Assembly (NCBI GenBank): GCA_034437455.1
Contig: DAOTUB010000048.1
Span: 1 to 13,819, forward strand
DNA length: 13,819 bases
DNA from: DAOTUB01 sp034437455
GTDB lineage: Bacteria; Chloroflexota; Anaerolineae; B4-G1
Direction of reading: 5' to 3'
In this document: positions 1 to 5,762 of the stretch, piece after piece
Layout of the letters: the number at the start of each line of letters is the position of its first letter
Numbering within the stretch: the stretch's first letter is position 1
Program-made: the position numbers and the translations under genes
Notes under the pieces: model-generated
The model's database searches: none
Seen by the model: the letters and a program-made list of their open reading frames with translations, nothing else
Told to the model about the DNA's origin: nothing

Positions 1-2
1 TA

Positions 3-106
3 TATATAGGGGTTTGGCCTGTCTGTTCAGGATTCAAGTCCTAGACAAGCCTTTCTTTACCCGCATATATACGGGATTGGTATTTTCAAACCGGCATATA
101 TAGGGG
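3..106. repeat. Three phased TATATA(G/C)GGG motifs
   Basis: The 10-mer TATATAGGGG occurs at 3-12 and 97-106, with a one-base variant TATATACGGG at 66-75. Copies 2 and 3 share a longer context, CC(C/G)GCATATATA. Start-to-start spacings are 63 and 31 bases, close to six and three helical turns, so all three sites would lie on the same DNA face. Copy 2 is nearly palindromic (CCCG at 60-63, CGGG at 72-75). The array may begin before the window. It could be a regulator-binding array, an iteron-like set or part of a repeat element. No gene in this stretch is convincing. Confidence 0.5.
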
Positions 107-156
107 TGTAAATTTATCCAAAGTCCAATCAGTAGATTGGAGGTTATTACCCAACC

Positions 157-254
157 ACCCTTGCGAAGGTTGCGAACCAATTTGGCAAGATAGATATTTG
201 CGGTTGACAAAAGCACTTTTGGCTTGCAAGTTACTGATCAACCTTCGCAAGGGT
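157..254. repeat. Perfect 16-bp inverted repeat before the Uma2 gene
   Basis: ACCCTTGCGAAGGTTG at 157-172 is the exact reverse complement of 239-254, with a 66-base spacer. The left arm also contains a TTGCGAA direct repeat (161-167 and 170-176). GATTGGAGG occurs at 135-143 and again at 258-266, where it supplies the ribosome binding site of the next gene. The arms flank a TTGACA hexamer (204-209). The structure could be an operator pair around a promoter, a large hairpin in the leader, or the remains of a small mobile repeat. Confidence 0.6.
204..235 (+). promoter_or_regulatory. Possible promoter of the Uma2 gene
   Basis: A perfect -35 hexamer TTGACA lies at 204-209, about 64 bases upstream of the chosen start codon. 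No good -10 box follows at 16-18 bases; the nearest AT-rich candidates (around 228-235) match poorly. The assignment rests only on the -35 box and its position inside the inverted repeat. Confidence 0.22.
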
Positions 255-272
255 TACGATTGGAGGACAAAT

Positions 273-902
273 ATGTCACTGGAAGTGGCTGTTTGGCAGC
301 CTGTGATACCCCGTCGTCTGCCCCGCTTGCCTGCTCGCGAACAAACGTGGCCAGCGCAGGGCGAATGGACGTACGAGGATTACAAAAGATTGCCCGATGA
401 CGGGCAGCGTTACGAGATCATCGAAGGAGTGTTATATATGGTCGCGGCGCCGAACTTTGATCACCAGTACACCGTTGGCGAGGTCTTTGTCGCACTGCGG
501 ACCTACGTTCGGGAACGTCAGTTGGGAATTGTCATCAGCGCACCGTTCGAGGTACATCTGCCGGATATTGCCCGACCGGTACAGCCCGACGTGATCTTTG
601 TCGCCAGTGAGCGAGCGCCCCGCCCCGGCGCGGCGGACTTTACCGGCGCGCCCGACCTGATCGTCGAAGTTCTCTCGCCGTCCACTGCCCGCACCGACCG
701 CCTGGTCAAGTTCAGCGCCTATGAACGCGCTGGCGTGCGCGAATACTGGCTGGTGGACCCCCGAACCCACTCCGTCGAAGTCTATTCCCTCTCCGAAGAT
801 GGCGTCTATGAAATGGTCGGGCAGCACCTTCTCGGCGAGATGGTCACATCCACCGTGTTGAGCGAGCTTGCGTTGCCGGTGGATGATCTGTTTGTGAGCT
901 AA
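273..902 (+). CDS. Uma2-family (DUF820) PD-(D/E)XK nuclease
   Basis: A 209-residue protein of the Uma2/DUF820 family, predicted PD-(D/E)XK-fold endonucleases that are abundant and multicopy in Chloroflexota and cyanobacteria; their biological role is poorly known. Family signatures are in the expected order: RYEIIEG (46-52), QPDVIFV with Asp106, PDLIVEVLSPST with Glu132, and K146 in DRLVKFSAYERAGVREYWLVDP. These would form the metal-binding and catalytic site. Length is normal for the family, with no signal peptide or membrane segment. The ATG at 273 is chosen because GGAGG at 262-266 sits six bases upstream. The frame stays open to a TTG at 198, but that would add 25 residues with no family similarity and no ribosome binding site. 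It stands alone, with no partner gene in the window. Confidence 0.9.
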   Translation: MSLEVAVWQPVIPRRLPRLPAREQTWPAQGEWTYEDYKRLPDDGQRYEIIEGVLYMVAAPNFDHQYTVGEVFVALRTYVRERQLGIVISAPFEVHLPDIARPVQPDVIFVASERAPRPGAADFTGAPDLIVEVLSPSTARTDRLVKFSAYERAGVREYWLVDPRTHSVEVYSLSEDGVYEMVGQHLLGEMVTSTVLSELALPVDDLFVS

Positions 903-963
903 ACTCACGTAGCGCACTTGGCATTTGTAAATGGATGCGCCAACTCGCCGACATCTTTGGCGA
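894..963 (+). terminator. Run of three short hairpins after the Uma2 stop
   Basis: Three small inverted repeats follow one another: GTGAG/CTCAC (894-898/904-908) spanning the stop codon; an interrupted stem GCGCA/TGCGC (912-916/936-940) enclosing CATTT/AAATG (922-926/929-933); and TCGCC/GGCGA (945-949/959-963). None is followed by a run of T, so this is not a classical intrinsic terminator. It may still end or stabilise the Uma2 transcript. Confidence 0.3.
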
Positions 964-972
964 ATCTAAAAG

Positions 973-1113
973 CAATGCCACTTAGTTAAGGGCGAAACTG
1001 ACTTTGGAAGTCTCAAAAGTGCTCTCCCTAACGGTTTTTGAAGCAATTTCAAGCCAATTTTGCCTTCGAACTCTTCGGTGGCAGACTTCCAAAGTCTTAA
1101 CTAAGGAGCATTG
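973..1113. mobile_element. 141-bp MITE with IS4-like terminal inverted repeats
   Basis: The left end CAATGCCACTTAGTTAAG (973-990) matches the reverse complement of the right end (1096-1113) at 16 of 18 positions. A second paired segment, GACTTTGGAAGTCT (1000-1013), pairs exactly with 1083-1096. The left arm has nine extra bases (991-999) between the two blocks. It is flanked by GAATCTAAAAG (962-972) and GAGTCTAAAAG (1113-1123), an 11-bp direct repeat with one mismatch that overlaps the last base of the right end. There is no internal gene. From memory, IS4-family ends resemble (T/C)AATGCC..(C/A)AGTTAAG and make duplications of about 10-13 bp, so a non-autonomous IS4-type element is likely. 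A TTG-initiated frame starts at 1111 inside its right end, which is an artefact. Confidence 0.75.
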
Positions 1114-1158
1114 AGTCTAAAAGCCTGTATTTGCACGTTCGTACATTCAAGTAAACCA

Positions 1159-1232
1159 CCCCGCAGCAAGCTGCGGGGCATTGTCGGCGGGCAAGATCTC
1201 ATTGGGGGCGGCTGCCCCCAAACCCCCGCCGA
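1159..1232. repeat. Cluster of GC-rich hairpins
   Basis: CCCCGCAGC (1159-1167) and GCTGCGGGG (1170-1178) form a perfect 9-bp stem with a two-base centre. Next, TCGGCGGG (1184-1191) pairs with CCCGCCGA (1225-1232) and encloses a second hairpin, TTGGGGGC (1202-1209) with GCCCCCAA (1214-1221). The frame read through here gives PPRSKLRGI and GGGCPQTPA, which look like translated palindromic repeat and not protein. The cluster lies between the MITE and the first recognisable codons of the decayed secreted-protein gene, so it may be another inserted repeat. Confidence 0.6.
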
Positions 1233-1843
1233 TCTGAGCGGCCTGCCGCCCGCCCGCTACCTGCAATGGAAAGCCTGGCTCTCCTCCCCCATCTCCACCA
1301 CCACGCCCGCTCTGGAGTCGGTCACGCTCTCCTGGGACGAGGCGGACTATACCGAGGTGAGCGGCATCCTCAGCAGCGACGCCGCCTGGACCGTCGCCGA
1401 CAGCCCCTACCTGGTCACCGGCAACGTGCTGGTGGGTGAGGGCATGACGCTGACGCTGGAGCCGGGCGTCACCGTCTGGTTCAGCGACACCCGCGCCTTG
1501 CAAGTACAGGGCGCGCTCGTCGCCCGCGGTACCGCCACTCAGCCCATCACTTTCACCTCCTGGCACGCGCAAGGCCAGCCGGACGACTGGGCAGGCATCG
1601 TCTTTGGCGATACGGCGGTGGACGCCACCTTCGACGGCGAGGGAAATTATCTGGGCGGCTCGGCCTTGCAGTATGTCACTGTTGAGTATGCCAGGTGGGG
1701 GAGTTTCGATTACGCGGTAGATGCCCCCGACACCGCCATCTACGTGGACCACTGCACCATTCGCTACAACAGAGGCGGCGGGCTGCGGGTAGGAGATGAT
1801 GGGAATAATATCACCCACAATACCATCAGCCACAACGGTGACT
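1231..1843 (+). pseudogene. Decayed secreted protein, piece 1: start of right-handed beta-helix
   Basis: The first recognisable piece of a large surface-protein gene. It opens in mid-domain with DLSGLPPARYLQWKAWLSS and TTTPALESVTLSW, the usual end of a beta-sandwich module in Chloroflexota exported proteins. It then enters a parallel beta-helix with the typical entry SPYLVTGNVLVGEGMTLTLEPGV and repeated coils (NGIYxNxI-like NNITHNTISHNG). No start codon, signal peptide or ribosome binding site is present; the 5' part has been replaced by the MITE and hairpin sequence. The frame breaks at a single extra T at 1843: codon GAC (1840-1842) should continue as GGT (1844-1846), giving HNGD-GIYNGG. 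Downstream of this the piece-1 frame is meaningless although it stays open to 1995. Confidence 0.75.
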
Positions 1844-3088
1844 GGTATCTACAATGGCGGCTCTCACACCACCATCAACGACAACACCATCAGCGACAAC
1901 ATCGCGGGCGATTATGGCGGCGGCATATACAACGACATCAACGGCGATGGCACGCTCATCAGCGGCAATATCATCAGCGGCAACGCTGCGAATGACCAAA
2001 GCGCGGGCAACCGCGGCGGCGGTGTTTATGCCGCCAGCACTGTCAGCGGCAACAACATCAGCAGCAATTCTGCCGGTTATGTCGGTGGCATCGATCATTA
2101 TGGCAACGGCGACATTGCCTACAACACCATCGTCAGCAACACCGCCTCCGACAGCATTGGAGGGGTTTGCGTTTACGACGGCTATCCCACCATCCACTAC
2201 AACGCCCTCCAGGGCAACGACGGCCACGCGCTCTACAACGACAACGATTTCGGCTCCACACGCCTGGACGCCCGCAACAACTGGTGGAGCGTGACCAGCG
2301 ACGCCGCGATTCAGGGGATGATTTTCGGCTGGAACGACGACCCAGGCAAAGGCATCGTGGACTATGCGCCCTATCTCACCTCCAGCGGTCCGGACTTGAT
2401 CGGATCCACCAAGATGGCCTTCCCCGCCGACGTCGCGCCCGGCGATCCGGTCGCCTACACCATCACCCTCTTCAACCAGGCTCCCTTCTCGACGACTTTG
2501 GTCCACCTCACCGACACACTGCCTGTTTCCGTGACCTACGTAAGCGGTAGCGTCACCGCCACGCGCACCATCTCCTGGTACAGCGCGCTCGGCCCCTTCA
2601 AGCAGCGTCCCATCCAGTTCGTCGCCACGCTCGATCCAAATAGCCCGTCCTCTATCCCCATCACCAATACCGCTTTCGTCTGGGGATATGGCGTCAGTGG
2701 CACGCTGACTATGACGGCGGTCTTTACCACCAAAGTTCCGCTGCCCTACGACGTCGCCCTCGGCGTCACTACTCCTCCACCTCTGGTAAAGACTAATCAC
2801 CCTTCTACAACCTACGATCCTGGCGTACTCAACGATGACACTACCTACTACTGGTGCATCACAGCAACCGATGGTATCAGTTCCACCGCCGGCCCCGTAT
2901 GGAGCTTCACAACCGCCGCCATCACTCCCACCGACGCCACGGAGCCGGTCACCTACACCCGGTCGACCGACGGACTGGTCAGCGGGCAGGGGACGAGCGT
3001 GGCCACCTATACCTGGTCCGTTCCCGGTGTCTTTGCCCTCACCGCCTCGGCTGCCAACTGCGGCGGGACGGTCGAAGACAGCCGCACC
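1844..3088 (+). pseudogene. Decayed secreted protein, piece 2: beta-helix, DUF11, FN3 and PKD domains
   Basis: This continues piece 1 one frame later. The beta-helix coils run to about 2390 (GIYNGGSHTTINDNTISDN, repeated NxISxN units, ending RNNWWSV). A DUF11 domain follows at about 2392-2730 (PADVAPGDPVAYTITLFNQ, LTDTLPVSVTYVSGSV). Next is a short FN3-like piece, about 2735-2915 (TYDPGVLNDDTTYYWCITATDG, GPVWSFTT), then the tail of a PKD-like domain (TDGLVSGQGTSVATYTWSVPGVFALTASAANCGGTVED, to 3088). These are adhesion or spacer modules of cell-surface proteins. FN3 and PKD both lack their N-terminal strands and are butted together without linkers, as if several internal deletions occurred. 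The frame stays open to 3154 but loses sense at about 3089. An in-frame ATG exists at 1796, but it lies inside piece 1 and is not a true start. Confidence 0.75.
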
Positions 3089-4089
3089 GGATCGCCCGGG
3101 AGAATGGCTGCACCGCGGAGCAGATCTACTACCTGGTCACGGACCTCACCCTAGACGCCGACGGCGGAGGTTCTGACGTGGATGACCTGGCCACCGAGGC
3201 CAATTTGGAGCAGGCGATCACGCAATGGGCCGTAAATCACGTGGGGCCGGATCAACTCTTTACTCTCTACATGATGGATCACGGTGACTATGATGTTTTT
3301 CACCTGGATGGAACGGTTGGCAAACAGATCACTCCGACGGAGATAAGCGGGTGGCTGGCGCAACTGGAGGCGGCAGTTTCGGGCGTGGAGGTGAACGTGG
3401 TGGTAGATGCCTGCCATTCGGGCAGCTTCATCGACCCGCTGCACACGGTGAGCCAGGAGGGGCGGGTGGTGATCGCCTCGACGGGGGCGAACAACCTGGC
3501 GTACGCTGACCAGGAAGGGGCACTGTTCTCCAGCGCGTTCTTCAACCAACTGAGACAGAGGATCAGTCTCAGGACGGCCTTTGAGGAGGGAAAGTGGGCC
3601 GTGGAGCAGGCGCACCCCGACCAGACGCCCTGGCTGGACGGCGATGGAGACGGGACGCCGAACGAAGCGGAGGACGAGCAAGGGGCGACCGGGCGGGAGT
3701 TTGCCTGCGCCCGGCTGCCGGAGCCAGAGCAATGGTCGCCGTACATCGAGCTGGCGGAGGTGAGGCAATTGGACGTCGTCCGGGGTCGAGGGCAAATATG
3801 GGCCAGGGTACAGGACGACGAGCGGGTAGCCAAAGTTTGGGTGTTGGTCTACCCACCGTCCTACCCACCGCCAGAGCCAGGGGAAGAGTTGGAGGCGGAG
3901 CCGATGTTGCGCGAGTACCTGTCACCTCAGACAAACGATTGGTACGGCAAGCAGTACAACACATTCGACGAAATGGGCGAGTACCGGCTGGTCATCTATG
4001 CCGAGGACGATGCCGGTCTGGCCGCGCGTCCGCTGGAAGTGAAGGTACAAGTAGGCTGGCCGGTCTATTTGCCACTCGTCATGCGGTAA
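3089..4089 (+). pseudogene. Decayed secreted protein, piece 3: N-truncated caspase-like (C13-type) peptidase
   Basis: In the frame of piece 1 again, this encodes the remainder of a clan CD (C13/caspase-like) cysteine peptidase domain. It starts abruptly at ARENGCTAEQIYYLVTDLTLDADG; the first strand and helix of the fold are missing. The catalytic pair is present: His in YMMDHGD (codon at 3280) and Cys in NVVVDACHSGSF (codon at 3412). Then come a calcium-loop-like LDGDGDGTPNEAED (about 3634-3675), a beta-sandwich tail (VWVLVYPPSYPPP, GEYRLVIYAEDDAGLAARP) and the terminus VYLPLVMR. Family members are exported and are usually fused to repeats like pieces 1 and 2. No credible start codon or ribosome binding site exists at the junction, so independent expression is doubtful. 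A sequencing or assembly indel could explain one shift, but not the missing domain start. Confidence 0.75.
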
Positions 4090-4275
4090 CCGCTTGCACT
4101 AAGCTGTCGGGGTGAGCTTGTCGCAGTGAAACCTTGTCAAAAGGTTGGTGGTGCATGCCAGTCGCTAAATGCGCCTCTCATCTCGTCGAGCCAGGCGTGA
4201 TGCCTTGCCCTCATCTTTACAAGCCGGGGTGGATCGAGTGTGGGATCTGCACTGAGATATGCGTGGATCACTCCA

Positions 4276-5100
4276 TCACCCTGCATCTTCCAACAGCCGC
4301 CGCAGCGCGGCCCGCTCGTTAGAGCCGAACGAGGCCAGCGCTTCCTTGTCCTGGTTCAGAATCGCCTTTCCCAGCTCTGAGCGTCGAAACGCAGCCAAGT
4401 CTTCCTCGAAGGGAGTCCCGACCGTGTGCTCGTGCACGATGCAGCCATCTCGCATGATCAAGATACGGTTGGTCTGGCGGGCCACGGCCGGGTCGTGAGT
4501 GACAACGATGAAGGTGGTGTTTAATTCGTGATTGAGACGCTGCATCAGGGCGATCACCTCCGCGCCGCTCTCCGAGTCCAGGTCGCCAGTGGGTTCGTCG
4601 GCCAGGACGATGGCGGGCTGGTTTGCCAGCGCCCGCGCGATGGCCACTCGCTGCCGCTGACCGCCGGAAAGTTGACTGGGTAGATGGCTCATCCGGTCGG
4701 CCAACCCCACCAGCGTCAACAACTCTTTGGCTCGCTCCCGCCGTTTCCTTCGCCCCACGGGCTGCCCCATCATCGGCACCTCGACGTTTTCGAGGGCGGT
4801 GAGGGTGGGAATCAAGTTGTGCAACTGGAAGATGAAGCCGATGGTGCGGGCGCGAAAGGTGTCCAGATCGCGTACCTTCATGATGTCCTGCTCGTTGACC
4901 AGTACCGTGCCGCCGGTAGGCCGGTCCAGCGCGCCGATCATGTTGAGCAGTGTGGATTTTCCACTGCCCGATGGCCCCATCACAGAGACGAACTCGCCCC
5001 GCGCGATGCACAGATCTGCGCCATCCAGCGCCCGCACCTCTGCACCGTCGCCGTAAACTTTTACCAGGTCGCGTGTTTCGACGATTGTTTGGTTATCCAT
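4276..5100 (-). CDS. ABC transporter ATP-binding protein (MacB/LolD-type)
   Basis: A 274-residue ATPase of the LolD/MacB class that powers FtsX-type permeases. All nucleotide-binding motifs are intact: Walker A GPSGSGKST (42-50), Q-loop Gln92, signature LSGGQRQRVAIARAL (144-158), Walker B AIVLADEPTGDLD (163-175) and H-loop His202. A tail of about 45 residues after the core (from about 228, TPFEEDLAAFRRSELG...) makes it longer than the usual 220-235. The ATG at 5100 is chosen because AAGGAAGG lies about ten bases upstream and the family starts here; the frame is open far upstream, but that part is the antisense of the antitoxin gene. It is the natural motor for the permeases at 6964-11451, from which it is separated by the toxin-antitoxin module. 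It either has its own promoter in 5101-5175 or depends on readthrough; I could not identify a clear promoter. Confidence 0.93.
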   Translation of the reverse strand: MDNQTIVETRDLVKVYGDGAEVRALDGADLCIARGEFVSVMGPSGSGKSTLLNMIGALDRPTGGTVLVNEQDIMKVRDLDTFRARTIGFIFQLHNLIPTLTALENVEVPMMGQPVGRRKRRERAKELLTLVGLADRMSHLPSQLSGGQRQRVAIARALANQPAIVLADEPTGDLDSESGAEVIALMQRLNHELNTTFIVVTHDPAVARQTNRILIMRDGCIVHEHTVGTPFEEDLAAFRRSELGKAILNQDKEALASFGSNERAALRRLLEDAG

Positions 5101-5153
5101 AATCTTGTACCTTCCTTCGGGGGTGATAGTTTCATTCAGATTCTCGATGATTA

Positions 5154-5181
5154 TTGTTCCCAACGTAGAGTGTGCTATAAT
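5154..5181 (+). promoter_or_regulatory. Sigma-70-type promoter of the toxin-antitoxin module, with possible operator
   Basis: A -35 box TTGTTC (5154-5159), a 16-base spacer and a perfect -10 box TATAAT (5176-5181), preceded by the extended -10 dinucleotide TG (5173-5174). The start codon of the antitoxin follows 33 bases after the -10 box. CTATA (5175-5179) and TATAG (5187-5191) form a small inverted repeat over the -10 and start region, a reasonable autorepressor site since type II antitoxins usually bind their own promoter. Confidence 0.6.
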
Positions 5182-5214
5182 TGTCCTATAGATAGATCGC
5201 AGGAGGAAGACGCG

Positions 5215-5478
5215 ATGAGAACAATATCCATCCCCGATAGTACTATGGACGTGCTGTTCAGTCTTCTCGACATCCATCCTCCCCGTCTGGTGGAAGATGA
5301 GGAAGTAAAAGGCTTCCTGATCCCCCCTGCCCAGTACAATGCCCTGCTCGAATTGCTGGAAGAGATCCAAGACCTCCATGACGCTGCCATCTCCGAAGCT
5401 GAGTACGCGACAGGGCAAGGCCGACCCTTCAGTGAATACGCTGCCGAGCGAAAGGCCAAAGGCAGTGTATACAGTTGA
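5215..5478 (+). CDS. Type II toxin-antitoxin antitoxin (Phd/YefM- or RelB-like)
   Basis: An 87-residue acidic protein preceding a RelE/ParE toxin, as expected of a type II antitoxin. The N-terminal part (MRTISIPDSTMDVLFSLLDI) would make the DNA-binding/dimer region. The middle GFLIPPAQYNALLELLEEIQDLHDAAISEAEY (33-64) resembles the Phd/YefM-like helix that leads into the toxin-wrapping tail. The ATG at 5215 has a strong AGGAGG at 5201-5206, eight bases upstream; the frame is open back to 4684, but only as the antisense of the ATPase. The last 14 bases overlap the toxin gene, suggesting translational coupling. Family assignment rests mainly on the partner and gene order. It is transcribed opposite to its flanking transporter genes. 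Confidence 0.8.
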   Translation: MRTISIPDSTMDVLFSLLDIHPPRLVEDEEVKGFLIPPAQYNALLELLEEIQDLHDAAISEAEYATGQGRPFSEYAAERKAKGSVYS

Positions 5479-5722
5479 GGTCGCCAGCAAGCAAGTCGAA
5501 AAGCAACTGGACCGGGTGCACGACGATTACTACCCACGAGTAGCGGCGGTCATTGATGCTCTCACGAACGATCCCAGGCCGGTGGGAGTCAAAAAATTGA
5601 GCGGCAAGGTACACCGCATCCGCGTCGGTCCGTACAGAATCATCTATAGTATTCACGACAAGGAACAAGTCGTTGTCATTGATAAAGTAGCTCGACGCGG
5701 GGAGCACACCTACAAAGGTTAG
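5465..5722 (+). CDS. RelE/ParE-family toxin
   Basis: An 85-residue protein with the RelE/ParE fold pattern: an N-terminal strand and two helices (YTVEVASKQVEKQLDRVHDDYYPRV), then KKLSGKVHRIRVGPYRIIYSIHDKEQVVVIDKVARRGEHTYKG. This is the canonical K-L-G / R-x-R-x-G-x-Y-R-(I/V)-x-Y / (V/I)-x-x-x-x-R-x-x-x-Y-K signature. RelE members cleave ribosome-bound mRNA whereas ParE members poison gyrase. Arg51, Arg53, Arg58, Arg78 and Tyr83 are retained, which fits an active RelE-like enzyme, but the subfamily cannot be fixed by eye. The GTG at 5465 is chosen because it gives the normal length and overlaps the antitoxin end; the upstream part of the frame is out-of-frame antitoxin sequence. It converges with the HlyD-like gene, with 40 bases between them and no evident terminator. 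Confidence 0.88.
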   Translation: MYTVEVASKQVEKQLDRVHDDYYPRVAAVIDALTNDPRPVGVKKLSGKVHRIRVGPYRIIYSIHDKEQVVVIDKVARRGEHTYKG

Positions 5723-5762
5723 AATACTGGTATCCAATGCGCCAATCTGCTGGCTCTCCATC

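Noticed and set aside
34..216. 60-codon minus-strand frame in the leader
   Set aside because: No ribosome binding site or recognisable domain. It overlaps the repeat motifs and one inverted-repeat arm.
198..272. N-terminal extension of the Uma2 gene from a TTG
   Set aside because: No ribosome binding site at the TTG. The ATG at 273 has a well-placed GGAGG, and the extra residues have no family similarity.
1111..1230. Coding start of the secreted protein at TTG 1111
   Set aside because: The TTG lies in the MITE terminal repeat and the next 40 codons read through hairpins, so protein similarity begins only at about 1231.
1826..2800. Long minus-strand open frame (324 codons) opposite the beta-helix and DUF11 region
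   Set aside because: Low-complexity Val/Gly/Asp/Ala-rich shadow of a repetitive GC-rich gene. The plus strand gives clear domains.
4134..4322. Small Cys-rich plus-strand frame (CGICTEIC) between the pseudogene and the ATPase
   Set aside because: It runs into the antisense of the ATPase C-terminus, has no family match I recognise and lacks a convincing ribosome binding site. The rest of 4090-4275 shows only weak hairpins.
5101..5490. 130-residue N-terminal extension of the ATPase
   Set aside because: It is the antisense of the antitoxin gene and its promoter. The ATPase family start and a ribosome binding site are at 5100.
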